From positions 186,001-250,000 of the forward strand of contig CAWBIZ010000007.1 in the NCBI GenBank assembly GCA_963789005.1: a DNA stretch of 64,000 bases, given 5' to 3'. Both the position numbers and the translations under genes were made by a program. This document shows positions 43,839 through 51,789 of the stretch, in pieces. The stretch comes from DASSUW01 sp963789005. Lineage in GTDB: Bacteria; Actinomycetota; Thermoleophilia; Solirubrobacterales; Solirubrobacteraceae. The notes beneath the pieces were generated by a model. The model was not told where the DNA came from. It saw nothing but the letters and a program-made list of their open reading frames with translations, and made no database searches. Position 1 is the first letter of the stretch, and each line of letters starts with the position of its first letter.

Positions 43839-43913
43839 GCATCAACTCTATCTATGGATCAGCCCGAAAGTTGGCATTGGACGTATGAGGCGATCGAGCG
43901 CAAGCTACGAAGC

Positions 43914-44426
43914 ATGACCGCGACCCAGACCCCTCCCGCCGGCGCGCTGACCTCCCTCGTCGACGGCGTCCGAGCCGCCGTCGACGCGCATGCCGGGTGG
44001 TCCGATACCGCCCAGCTCGTCGCCGAGCAGCTGCGCCGGCACCTGCCGACCCCGGACGTGCTGACCGACGAACAGCGTGCCGGCTCGCCCGACGACTACC
44101 GCGGCCATACGCTGCACGTCGAGCCGGACGGGTCGTTCTCGATCGTCGCCCTCGTCTGGCGGCCCGGCCAGCTCACCCGGATCCACGATCACATGACCTG
44201 GTGCGTCTTCGGCGTCATCCAGGGTGTCGAGCACGAGGAGCTGTTCGACGCCGATCTGAACCTGGTCGGCCGCAGCGACAACCAGGTCGGCGACGTCAGC
44301 GGCTTCGCGCCGCCCGGCGACATCCATCGTGTGCACAACACCGGAGAAACGACCGCGATCTCGATCCACGTCTACGGCACCGACATCACTCGCGTCGGCT
44401 CCAGCGCCCGCCGCTACTACGACTGA
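43914..44426 (+). CDS. Cysteine-dioxygenase-family cupin protein
   Basis: 170-aa cupin. RIHDHMTWCVFGVIQGVEHEELF holds the two first metal histidines and HRVHN the third, the three-His facial site of thiol dioxygenases. The substrate may be cysteine or another thiol such as mercaptopropionate. Followed 14 bp downstream by a reductase-like gene in the same direction, and divergent from a LysR regulator. Confidence 0.85.
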   Translation: MTATQTPPAGALTSLVDGVRAAVDAHAGWSDTAQLVAEQLRRHLPTPDVLTDEQRAGSPDDYRGHTLHVEPDGSFSIVALVWRPGQLTRIHDHMTWCVFGVIQGVEHEELFDADLNLVGRSDNQVGDVSGFAPPGDIHRVHNTGETTAISIHVYGTDITRVGSSARRYYD

Positions 44427-44440
44427 AGGAGCAGCAGCCC

Positions 44441-45070
44441 ATGTCACTCGCGCGCGTCCAGTTCTTCTCCGTCTCGCTCGACGGCTTCGGCACCGGCGAA
44501 GGTCTGAGCCACGATGCGCCTTTCGGTCACGCCGGCGAAAGGCTGCACGAATGGATGTTCACCACCCGGTCGTGGAAGGCCGGCGGTAGCGGCGGCATCG
44601 ATGACGCCTTCTTGCGCCTGCACGATCCCGGGGTCGGCGCCGAGATCATGGGCGCCGGGAAGTTCGGCTACCCCGGCTGGCACGAGGAGCCGGAGTGGAA
44701 GGGATGGTGGGGTTCCAACCCGCCGTTCCACAGCCCGGTCTTCGTCCTCACCCATCACACGCGCCCGCCGATCGAGATGGAGGGCGGCACGACGTTCCAC
44801 TTCCTCGACGCGTCGCCTGCCGATGCGCTCGCGACGGCCCGCGAGGCCGCGGGCGGCCAGGACGTACGCATCGGCGGAGGTGCCACCGTGATCCGCGACT
44901 TTCTCGCCGCCGGGCTCGTCGACCACATGCACATCTCGGTGGTCCCGATCCTGCTCGGCCGGGGCGTGCGGCTCTGGGACGGACTGGAGGGGCTCGAGAA
45001 CGACTACGAGATCGAGGCCACCTCGTCCCCCAGCGGAGTCACGCACGTGATGTTCACCCGCACGACCTAG
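44441..45070 (+). CDS. Dihydrofolate-reductase-fold (RibD C-terminal) protein
   Basis: 209-aa protein of the RibD-C/DHFR-like family with unknown substrate. Motifs: FSVSLDGF at the N-terminus, GAGKFGYPGW, and GGGATVIRDFLAAGLVDHMHISVVPILLGRGVRLWDG near the C-terminus (quoted as GGGATVIRDFLAAGL and DHMHISVVPILLGRG). AAGGAG precedes ATG 44441. A relative lies at 60.6 kb. It is probably cotranscribed with the cysteine-dioxygenase-like gene. Confidence 0.9.
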   Translation: MSLARVQFFSVSLDGFGTGEGLSHDAPFGHAGERLHEWMFTTRSWKAGGSGGIDDAFLRLHDPGVGAEIMGAGKFGYPGWHEEPEWKGWWGSNPPFHSPVFVLTHHTRPPIEMEGGTTFHFLDASPADALATAREAAGGQDVRIGGGATVIRDFLAAGLVDHMHISVVPILLGRGVRLWDGLEGLENDYEIEATSSPSGVTHVMFTRTT

Positions 45071-45106
45071 CCAACTCTCGCGGGCGGGGACCCATCCGTG
45101 GTCTTG

Positions 45107-45120
45107 TAGGTTCCACGAGG
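45107..45120 (+). promoter_or_regulatory. -10-like TAGGTT, leaderless configuration
   Basis: TAGGTT (45107-45112) and an 8-nt spacer directly precede ATG 45121. Confidence 0.5.
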
Positions 45121-45903
45121 ATGGCGACGACGGACGCTGACGCCGCGAGGGCGCGCGTCGCCGGGCTCGACTGGTGGCACACGATCGAGGTCGCGCCGGG
45201 CGTCGTCACGCCCGGCGGCTGGGACCTGCGGGCCACGGCCGAGCGGCTGCCGTGGCCGCCGTCGCTCGCCGGCATGCGCTGTCTCGACATCGGCACGATG
45301 GACGGCTTCTGGGCGTTCGAGCTCGAGCGCCGCGGGGCGGGGGAGGTCGTCGCGAGCGACGTCCTCGACGCGACGCGGCTCGACCGTTTCGTCGCCGACC
45401 GGCTGCGAGGCGAGCGGTACCGCCGCGACTCCGAGCGGAACTTCGCGCTCGCGGCCGAGCTGCTCGGCTCGCGCATCGAGCTGCGCGACCTGAGCGTCTA
45501 CGAGCTCGACCCGGCCGAGGTCGGCGAGTTCGACCTCGTCGTGATGGGCTACGTGCTGCAGATGCTGCGCGACCCGCTGCGCGGCCTCGAGGCGGTGCGG
45601 CGTGTCTGCCGCGGTCACTTGATCCTGCTCGAGACCGTGAGCCGTCCGCTCGACGTGCTCCCTGCTCCGCTTGCGCGGCTCGACGCGCGACGCGACGGCA
45701 GCGAGTGGTTCGTCTTCAACCGCCGCGGCCTGCGCAAGGCGCTCGACCTCGCCGGCTGGGTCGTCGAGGAGACGACGCCTCTGCTCCGAGACCGGCCCGG
45801 GCCGGGAGTCGGGCCCCGCGAGCTCACGCTCCGCCGTCGCGCCATGCACGCCTTCGGCATCCGCGGCCGCAGCGCCGCGATCCGAGCACGACCACTCGAT
45901 TAG
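45121..45903 (+). CDS. SAM-dependent methyltransferase (CmoB-like, DUF1698)
   Basis: 260-aa class I methyltransferase. WWHTIEVAPGVVTPGGWDL is the CmoB-like N-terminal signature, CLDIGTMDGFWAFELERRGA (residues 54-73) is the SAM-binding loop, and FDLVVMGYVLQMLRDPL is motif IV. True CmoB acts on tRNA wobble uridine; CmoA is not in the window, so the substrate may be different. Confidence 0.85.
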   Translation: MATTDADAARARVAGLDWWHTIEVAPGVVTPGGWDLRATAERLPWPPSLAGMRCLDIGTMDGFWAFELERRGAGEVVASDVLDATRLDRFVADRLRGERYRRDSERNFALAAELLGSRIELRDLSVYELDPAEVGEFDLVVMGYVLQMLRDPLRGLEAVRRVCRGHLILLETVSRPLDVLPAPLARLDARRDGSEWFVFNRRGLRKALDLAGWVVEETTPLLRDRPGPGVGPRELTLRRRAMHAFGIRGRSAAIRARPLD

Positions 45904-45942
45904 CGCTCAACTGGCACCGACGGCGAGGCTGGAGGCCGCTCG

Positions 45943-47760
45943 TCAGGCGGCGGCCTCCTGCTTGTCGAGGATCGCCGACAACGCGGGGTTGTCGATCGCC
46001 GCGGCGAGCAGCCGGGCGGCGGTGAGCGAGGAGGCGTCCCCGAGCTGCGCGCGGTGGCCGTAGGCGCGCGCGACCAGCTCGCGCATGCCCGCCCGTCCGG
46101 CGAGCTGGGCGAGCTCCTCGACCCACCGGCGGGCAGGCTGGACGTCATGTGCGACGGCGATCGAGCACAGCGCGTCCAGTGTGTACGCCTCGACCCACAG
46201 GTAGGCGTCAGGAAGCCGGGCGCAGCGGCGACGCGCTTCGTGGAGCCACTCGAGCGCCTTCTGCGGCCGGCCTCTGCCGGCGGCGACGAGGCCGATTCCG
46301 CGCGCGGCCACTCCCTCCCAGCACGGATCGGCCATCTGGCAGCCCAGTGCGAAGGCGTGCTCGTAGCGCTCCTCGGCCGCGTCGAGCTCGCCTTTCGCGA
46401 GGTCGACGTCGGCGCGCAGCGCGTCGGGCCACGGTGTGAACGCCACCCAGTTCTCGCGTCGGGCGAGCTCGAGCGCCTCGTCGAGCGCGGTCGCGGCGCC
46501 GTCGAGATCGCCGCACAGGAGGTGGGCCCGGCCCAGCATCGAGAGCGTGTAGGACGCCTGCCGCCAGTCTCCCGCGAGGGCGCTCAGGCGCCGCGCCTCG
46601 CGCAGCTGCTCCACGGCGGCCGTGTAGTGGGCGGTGTCGCTGAGCACCGATCCGAGCACCGAGCCGATGCGACCGCGCTCTGCCGCGTTCTCGCCGGCCA
46701 GTGCCTCGCCGCGCGTGAGCCAGCCCTGGGCGCGCTCGTAGCGGCCTTGGAGGAACTCGACGTAGCCGAGCTCACGCGAGGCGGCAGCGGCCAAGAACGT
46801 GAGGTCGGACCGTACAGCGACGGCAAGTGCCTCGTGCAGCGCGGCCGCGGCCTCCTCGTCTTGTCCGCGTGCCGCGTGCACGAGCGCTGACCCGAGCGCG
46901 ACCAGTGCACCTGCTTGAAGCTCCGCGTCGCGGGCGGCGCGCGCGTCGCTGACCGCGCGCCGCAGGCATTGCAGGCCGGCTTCGAGCGCGCCGGCGGCGA
47001 TGGCTGCCTGGCCGGCTTGGAGCTGCGCCTTCGCGGCGTGCCGCCCGCTGACCGGTCCTGCGGTCGGGGATGCGGTGACGGTCTGCGCGGCAGCGGCGAG
47101 CGCCGGGCTCGGTTCGGCGCCGAGCTCGCGGCGCAGCAACTCGGTGCATCGTGCGACCTGTCGCGCGGCGGCGATCCCTTCGCCGGCGGCGGCCAGGCTC
47201 CGCACGAGCAGGACGTGGAAGTTCTCGTCGAGCGGGTTCGCGCGAACCAGGCGGGCGGCGAGCTCCGCCGCGCCGCGCGGGTCGCCGGTTGCGAGCCGTG
47301 CGAGCGCCGCTTCCCGGAGGACCGCCTCGGCGGCGGCGCCGAAGTGTCGTCGCTCGGTGACGAGCCAGATCTCGAAGGCCGGGCTCGACGAGAACCCGAT
47401 CCCCTCGAGCAGCTCTCGTTCGATGCCCGGCACTTCCAGCGCCTCGACCCACGACGCGGACGTCAGCGTCTGGACGTCGACGAGCGTCCCTCGCGGCAGC
47501 GAAAGCCGCAGCGGATCGCCCGTCAGCTCGGCGGCTCCGAGGAGCCGCCGGACCGCGCTGAGGTTCCAGCGCAGCGCCGCGAAGGGATCGTCGGCCTCGC
47601 TGAAGAGCAGCGAGACGAGCTCGTCGCGGCTCGGTGGTCGCTCGGCCAGGAGCAGGTAGGCGAGGACGCCCCACGCCTTGTGTCCGCGAGGGTCCGGAAC
47701 GGCCGCTCCGTCGCGTTCGACGCGCGGCCGTCCGAGGAGATGGATCGCGAGCCTGGTCAC
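45943..47760 (-). CDS. SARP/BTAD-type transcriptional activator with TPR region
   Basis: 605-aa regulator. N-terminal OmpR-like winged helix (RLAIHLLGRPRVERDGAAV, then KAWGVLAYLLLAERPPSRDELVSLLF), the bacterial activation domain (ALARLATGDPRGAAELAARLVRANPLDENFHVLLVRSLAAAG) and about 350 residues of TPR repeats (GALVALGSALVHAARGQ, YTLSMLGRAHLLCGDLDGAATALDEALELA). There is no ATPase domain. Start GTG 47760 follows GAGGAG closely. It lies 34 bp behind the DUF4242 gene on the same strand. Confidence 0.9.
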   Translation of the reverse strand: MTRLAIHLLGRPRVERDGAAVPDPRGHKAWGVLAYLLLAERPPSRDELVSLLFSEADDPFAALRWNLSAVRRLLGAAELTGDPLRLSLPRGTLVDVQTLTSASWVEALEVPGIERELLEGIGFSSSPAFEIWLVTERRHFGAAAEAVLREAALARLATGDPRGAAELAARLVRANPLDENFHVLLVRSLAAAGEGIAAARQVARCTELLRRELGAEPSPALAAAAQTVTASPTAGPVSGRHAAKAQLQAGQAAIAAGALEAGLQCLRRAVSDARAARDAELQAGALVALGSALVHAARGQDEEAAAALHEALAVAVRSDLTFLAAAASRELGYVEFLQGRYERAQGWLTRGEALAGENAAERGRIGSVLGSVLSDTAHYTAAVEQLREARRLSALAGDWRQASYTLSMLGRAHLLCGDLDGAATALDEALELARRENWVAFTPWPDALRADVDLAKGELDAAEERYEHAFALGCQMADPCWEGVAARGIGLVAAGRGRPQKALEWLHEARRRCARLPDAYLWVEAYTLDALCSIAVAHDVQPARRWVEELAQLAGRAGMRELVARAYGHRAQLGDASSLTAARLLAAAIDNPALSAILDKQEAAA

Positions 47761-47794
47761 GGTCTCCTCTGGATCATCCTCGCCGCGCGACGGC

Positions 47795-48070
47795 CTACGC
47801 CTCGGCGGTCGTCGGATCGATCACGGTGACCACTCGCGCGACGCTGTCGGCGGGGAAGCCGCCGCGGCGGGCGTGCTCGCGTACGAGGTCCTCGCTGGCC
47901 GCGCTGTACACGCAGTACATCTTGTCGGCGGTCACGTAGCTGTGCTTCCACTGCACGTCCGGGGAAAGCGCACGCAGCACGCCGCACGACTTCTCGGAGA
48001 CTGCTTGCAGCTCCAGCTGCGATGAGCCACCGAGACCGGCGATCTCTCGTTCGATGACGAACTTCGGCAT
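47795..48070 (-). CDS. DUF4242 (SCO4226-like) small protein
   Basis: 91-aa ferredoxin-like-fold protein. MPKFVIEREIAGLG, VQWKHSYVTADKMYCVYSA and GFPADSVARVVTVIDP are family hallmarks; a Streptomyces member binds nickel. AAGGAGGAG lies 4 nt before ATG 48070. Family members often accompany SARP/LuxR-type regulators, as here. Confidence 0.92.
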   Translation of the reverse strand: MPKFVIEREIAGLGGSSQLELQAVSEKSCGVLRALSPDVQWKHSYVTADKMYCVYSAASEDLVREHARRGGFPADSVARVVTVIDPTTAEA

Positions 48071-48228
48071 TGCTCCTCCTTGGGGTGATGTCGGACGCCA
48101 TGAACGTCGCACCCCGGCGTGTGACCGGCCGGTTGACGACGGCGCGGGGATTCGGCGTCGGCGTCACACGCGAGCGCAAACGGACCGGAGCGAGCATCGC
48201 CTTCACACGACGACCCATGAGGAACTCA

Positions 48229-48609
48229 ATGAGCCTGAACACCAACGAGTCCGTGACGATCCGGCTCTCGCGGCCGGACGACGCCGCGAAGATCGCGAGG
48301 CTGGCGCAGCTCGACAGCGCCCGTCCGCCGCGGGGACCCCTGCTCCTGGCAGAGGTGGCCGGCGGGCTACGCGCCGCCCTTCCGGTCGACGGAGGCGCGG
48401 CCCTCGCGGACCCCTTCCGCCACACGCTCGACCTCGTCTCGCTACTGGAAGTTCGCCGGCAACATGTCATCCGCGTCGGCGTTGTGCGTACTCGTTCTCG
48501 CGCAAGCAGAAGTCACGGCCCGGCTCGGTTGCGTCTCTCTCTGAGTCGCTCGTGCCTCATCCGCCTCAGGCTTTGGCCGTCGATGCTCAGGCAGACCGGG
48601 GCGCGCTGA
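48229..48609 (+). CDS. Small protein resembling the N-terminal part of a GNAT domain
   Basis: 126-aa product from ATG 48229 with GAGGAA 7 nt upstream; ATG 48217 is an alternative. SVTIRLSRPDDAAKIARLAQLDSARPPRG and LLLAEVAGGLRAALPVDGGAALADPF look like the first strands and helix of an N-acetyltransferase. The acetyl-CoA loop is missing and the basic C-terminal 45 residues look unlike a GNAT fold, so a natural stop near residue 80 may have been lost by frameshift. Confidence 0.6.
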   Translation: MSLNTNESVTIRLSRPDDAAKIARLAQLDSARPPRGPLLLAEVAGGLRAALPVDGGAALADPFRHTLDLVSLLEVRRQHVIRVGVVRTRSRASRSHGPARLRLSLSRSCLIRLRLWPSMLRQTGAR

Positions 48610-48668
48610 GCTCGGCGAGCCGCGCTGCGCTCTTGGGGTTCATCGGGTACATACCCTTGAGTGCTCAC

Positions 48669-48848
48669 GTGCTCGCTCGCCTCGTGTTCCTCGCCGCGCT
48701 CATCGGTTGGGCCGGGGGCGTGGTCCTCGTCCTCACCGGCGACGCTGAGCGGGGCATCACGATCGGCGTGCCCGCCGCCGTCGTCCTTCTCGCCTACGCC
48801 TGGCGCAAAGCCGGCTTCTGGCTGCCCGACGGCGGCGGCGGACCGTAG
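48669..48848 (+). CDS. Small membrane protein, unknown function
   Basis: 59-aa product with two hydrophobic helices (LVFLAALIGWAGGVVLVL and IGVPAAVVLLAYAW) and a C-terminal WLPDGGGG. The start is uncertain: GTG 48669 or TTG 48657. GGGTACATACCC just upstream is a small palindrome holding TACCCT. Confidence 0.5.
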   Translation: MLARLVFLAALIGWAGGVVLVLTGDAERGITIGVPAAVVLLAYAWRKAGFWLPDGGGGP

Positions 48849-48905
48849 CTTGCAGCTGCAGGCCAAGGGAGAAGCGCAACCGGCGGGCGGGCGCTCGGCT
48901 CTGAC

Positions 48906-48918
48906 TATGCTCGCCGCC
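48906..48918 (+). promoter_or_regulatory. -10 element TATGCT, leaderless configuration
   Basis: TATGCT (48906-48911), a 7-nt spacer, then ATG 48919. No ribosome binding site is present. Confidence 0.6.
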
Positions 48919-49665
48919 ATGAGGATGCGGCGCGTCGCGATCGGCGCGTTGATCGCGGGCCTGTGCTTGGCCGCAGCGACGGCGGTGGTCGCGCTCGTGA
49001 GCGGCGACTTCGACGACGCACACGTCCGCGTCATCGCGTCGAGCTTGGGCTTCGGTGTGTTCTCGTCGCTCGGCGCGGCGGGCGCCGGCTTGTGGCGTGA
49101 TGTGCGCGGCTGGCCTCGCGCCCTCGGCGCCGCGACCGCCGCCGCGGCGCTTGTGGCGTACGCGCTGCTGATCGCGGCGCTCTGGGTCTCCGACGACGAG
49201 GATGCGTTGTGGCGTGCGTTCGGCGTTGCCGGGCTGCTGGCGCTCTGGGGCTCGCACGCGTCGCTCGTCCTGCGCGCGCGGCGCCGCGACGACCCGCCGC
49301 TGGTGGCGGCGCTCGTCTGGACCTCGATCGTCGGCGGTGCGTTCGACATGCTGGTCGCGGACGCTGCCCTCGTCGAGTTCGTCGGCGACGTCGAGGAGGG
49401 GTTCGTTCGCGTGTCTGCCGCGGTCCTCGTCGCCGTCATCCTCGCGACGGCGCTGCCACCGCTGATCCGGCGGTTCTCGAGCCCGAGCGGCGCTCCGTCC
49501 CGCGACGCCTTTGGACGTCGCGGCGAGGACGGGGAGCTCACCGTTGCCGACCTCGCTGACGAGCTGAACGCCACTGCGTCGCGGCTCGACGCCGCGAGCT
49601 CTCCCGCCGACGTTCGCCGCGAGGCCGCGTCGCTGCGCGAGCTCGCCGCCCGCGCGCGACGGTGA
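48919..49665 (+). CDS. Integral membrane protein with six predicted helices, unknown function
   Basis: 248-aa protein. Hydrophobic helices at about residues 7-27, 38-58, 70-93, 99-116, 127-145 and 156-176; a charged cytoplasmic tail follows, ending in a helix (LADELNATASRLDAASSPADVRREAASLRELAARARR, quoted as LADELNATASRLDA and ADVRREAASLRELAARA). I recognise no family. Confidence 0.72.
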   Translation: MRMRRVAIGALIAGLCLAAATAVVALVSGDFDDAHVRVIASSLGFGVFSSLGAAGAGLWRDVRGWPRALGAATAAAALVAYALLIAALWVSDDEDALWRAFGVAGLLALWGSHASLVLRARRRDDPPLVAALVWTSIVGGAFDMLVADAALVEFVGDVEEGFVRVSAAVLVAVILATALPPLIRRFSSPSGAPSRDAFGRRGEDGELTVADLADELNATASRLDAASSPADVRREAASLRELAARARR

Positions 49666-49706
49666 CGGCTCGGCGCGACAAACAGAAAGGCGCAAGAAAC
49701 CACTCA

Positions 49707-49726
49707 AAACGAGGGCAAACTCGTTT
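49707..49726 (+). terminator. Rho-independent-like terminator
   Basis: AAACGAG (49707-49713), loop GGCAAA, CTCGTTT (49720-49726), in an AT-rich pocket 41 bp after the preceding stop. Confidence 0.6.
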
Positions 49727-49861
49727 CGGATTGTCGCAAATTGCGGCTCGACGAGGACGAGGTCGAGGCGGGCGGGCTGCTGTTCTACTCATTGTGGATC
49801 GGCAACCACTTCATCGCCGCCGATCACGCGGCGCGACTCGAGCCCTAGGCGGCCCTTCGCG

Positions 49862-50113
49862 GTGAGCCGGCGCGACCTGATGCACATCATGAGCGCGCTG
49901 TGGCGCCTCTCGGGCGGAGCGTCCGGCGTCGGTGTGCCGCTCGCGGAGATCGAGCTGGCCATCGGTCGCGGGCGCGGAGACATGCGCACGCCGCTCAACC
50001 TGCAATCGCTCGCCGACGTGGGCCGCGTGGTCGAGCTGCCCGACGGCACGTGGGCGCTCACGCCCGATGGGGTCGACTGGCTGGAGCAGGACCGCGAGCT
50101 CTCCGACCGTTGA
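49862..50113 (+). CDS. Small winged-helix-like protein
   Basis: 83-aa protein from GTG 49862. The order helix (MHIMSALWRLSG), helix (LAEIELAIGRGRGD), helix (LQSLADVGRVVEL) and beta wing (DGTWALTPDGVDWLEQ) looks like a winged helix without further domains. Its stop overlaps the next gene's TTG start by 4 nt, so it is coupled to the NYN-LOTUS protein. Confidence 0.65.
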   Translation: MSRRDLMHIMSALWRLSGGASGVGVPLAEIELAIGRGRGDMRTPLNLQSLADVGRVVELPDGTWALTPDGVDWLEQDRELSDR

Positions 50114-50880
50114 CGGTCATCATCCCCGAGGTGACCACACCCGACGCCACGCGGCTTGCCGTGCTCATCGACTCCGACAACACGACGGCGAGCCTCACCA
50201 CGGAGCTGCTCGAGGAGATCGCCAAGTACGGGACGCCGACCGTCAAGCGCGCGTACGGCGACTGGACCACGCAGCACCTCGTCGGCTGGAAGGAGGAGCT
50301 GCTGAAGCACGCGATCCAGCCTGTGCAGCAGTTCGCCTACACCCGCGGCAAGAACTCCACCGACTCGGCGCTGATCATCGACGCGATGGACCTGCTCTAC
50401 GGCGGGAACCTGGAGGGCTTCGTCATCGTCTCGAGCGACAGCGACTTCACGCGGCTGGCGACGCGGTTGCGCGAGTCGGGGATGACCGTGTACGGGCTCG
50501 GTCGCCGCAGCACGCCCGCGGCGTTCGTCGCGGCGTGCGACCGGTTCATCTACCTCGACCTCCTGCGCGAGGAGCCGCCGCAGCCTGTGCCGGGCGACGA
50601 AGAGATCGCGCCGCCACCGCCGAATCTGAAGCAGATCCTGTCGACGGCGATTCGCGGTACGTCCAAGGACGACGGCTGGTCCCACCTCGGCGAGGTCGGG
50701 TCGTACCTGAGCAAGAGCCATGCCGCGTTCGATCCTCGGGACTACGGGCACTCGAAGCTCGGCGAGCTGGTGCGCGCGGAGTCGTACGTCGACGTCAAGG
50801 ACGTGCCCGGCGCATCCGGCCAGAGCCAGCTCTGGGTCCGCCTCAAGCCGGCGGCCGCCAAGCGCGCACGCTCTCGATGA
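50110..50880 (+). CDS. NYN-domain ribonuclease-like protein with C-terminal OST-HTH/LOTUS domain
   Basis: 256-aa protein from TTG 50110 (GTG 50131 is the alternative). The PIN-like NYN fold shows its acidic residues: LIDSDN (Asp21, Asp23), KNSTDSALIIDAMDLLY, and VSSDSDFTRLATRLRE (Asp110, Asp112). A Pro-rich linker (PPQPVPGDEEIAPPPPNL) leads to an OST-HTH/LOTUS domain, about residues 178-245 (WSHLGEVGSYLSKSHAAFDPR, quoted as WSHLGEVGSYLSKSH and FDPRDYGHSKLGELV). LOTUS domains bind RNA. Nuclease activity is inferred from the family, not shown. Confidence 0.9.
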   Translation: MTVIIPEVTTPDATRLAVLIDSDNTTASLTTELLEEIAKYGTPTVKRAYGDWTTQHLVGWKEELLKHAIQPVQQFAYTRGKNSTDSALIIDAMDLLYGGNLEGFVIVSSDSDFTRLATRLRESGMTVYGLGRRSTPAAFVAACDRFIYLDLLREEPPQPVPGDEEIAPPPPNLKQILSTAIRGTSKDDGWSHLGEVGSYLSKSHAAFDPRDYGHSKLGELVRAESYVDVKDVPGASGQSQLWVRLKPAAAKRARSR

Positions 50881-51392
50881 GTCCCCTCGTGGTCGTCGAC
50901 CACGGCGCGCGGCTCGAGTTCTCCTTCGCCGACCTGATGCGCTACCACGGTCCCGGCTCGCCGGGCGGGGTGGCGCACGCCTACAAGGTGCTCGAGCGGG
51001 CGTTGCCGCTGCTGGCGCCGGATGGCGCGCCCGAGCGGCGCGACGTCGCGGTCCGCACCGCGTTCGGCGGGCCAGGTGCGCGCGACGCATTCGAGCTCGT
51101 GCTCCGTGCGGGCACGGGCCGGCGCTACACGGTCGACCTCGCGCTCGCCCGTCCCGACCGCGGTCGCGCGGCCGAGCGCTTCGTCTTCGTGCTCACCTAC
51201 CGCGATCGCGAGGTGGCGCTCGCCGTGCGCGAAGGATTCGTCACCGACGAGTTCATCGAGCTCGCGCGCGCGGAGCGGCGCAGTCCTGAGCAGGATGCCC
51301 GCCTCACGACGCTCAAGGCCGAGATGGCCGAGCGGGTCATGGCCGCGCCCGCCGACGCCGTCTACCTCGCTGAAACGTCGTCGGGCCCCTGA
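50877..51392 (+). CDS. Unknown protein coupled to the NYN-LOTUS gene
   Basis: 171-aa soluble protein from ATG 50877, overlapping the NYN stop by ATGA. LMRYHGPGSPGGVAHAYKVLERALPLL followed by RDVAVRTAFGGPGARDAFE (first part quoted as LMRYHGPGSPGGVAHAYK) distantly recalls FmdE-like domains, but the usual cysteine is absent. The C-terminus is helical. I do not assign a function. Confidence 0.7.
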   Translation: MSPLVVVDHGARLEFSFADLMRYHGPGSPGGVAHAYKVLERALPLLAPDGAPERRDVAVRTAFGGPGARDAFELVLRAGTGRRYTVDLALARPDRGRAAERFVFVLTYRDREVALAVREGFVTDEFIELARAERRSPEQDARLTTLKAEMAERVMAAPADAVYLAETSSGP

Positions 51393-51477
51393 AGACGGCG
51401 GCTCATCGCGACACCGAACCGGCGCCGGCGACCCGGAAGCCGGCGTGCGACGAAGAGGACCTCAGCCGCAGGCGAAT

Positions 51478-51669
51478 CTAGGGCATCGTGTCTTCTCTGC
51501 TCGCCGCGTCGCGGCGCAGCTCCTGCTCCCGGCGCTCAGCGGATGTCTTCTTCTCGTGTGCGGCGTGCGCGCCGCACTCGTCGACCGTGCGTCGCACGCG
51601 CTCGATGTCGCCACTCTTCACCGGCCCGTGGGCCAACGCGTTCGGGGGTCGCTCCTCATGGTCGGGCAT
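51478..51669 (-). CDS. Small highly charged protein, unknown function
   Basis: 63-aa hydrophilic protein starting MPDHEERPPNALAHGP at ATG 51669, with AAGGAG 9 nt upstream, the best ribosome binding site in this region. Codon use is GC-ending like its neighbours. Most of it is predicted helical or coiled (ERREQELRRDAASRED). The longer frame to 51774 has no such start signal. No family is recognised. Confidence 0.6.
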   Translation of the reverse strand: MPDHEERPPNALAHGPVKSGDIERVRRTVDECGAHAAHEKKTSAERREQELRRDAASREDTMP

Positions 51670-51751
51670 TCGGCCCGCTCCTTGATCGTGGAGGGTCAAG
51701 ACCAACGCTCCCTTCTCGTGTACCCAGCTGGCACGTAGGCACGCGCCTCGC

Positions 51752-51789
51752 TTGACATGTGACCATACAGTCACCTATTGTCCCCGGGC
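51752..51789 (+). promoter_or_regulatory. Promoter and operator of the ArsR-SRPBCC gene
   Basis: TTGACA (51752-51757), 18-bp spacer, TATTGT (51776-51781), then 8 nt to ATG 51790. Between the two hexamers lies the inverted repeat GTGAC-N6-GTCAC (51759-51774), a good place for autorepression by the encoded ArsR-type protein. Confidence 0.75.

Noticed and set aside
49741..49848. 35-aa frame ending FYSLWIGNHFIAADHAARLEP-like sequence (TTG start)
   Set aside because: The translation looks protein-like but the frame is very short, starts with TTG and has no ribosome binding site; perhaps debris of a former gene.
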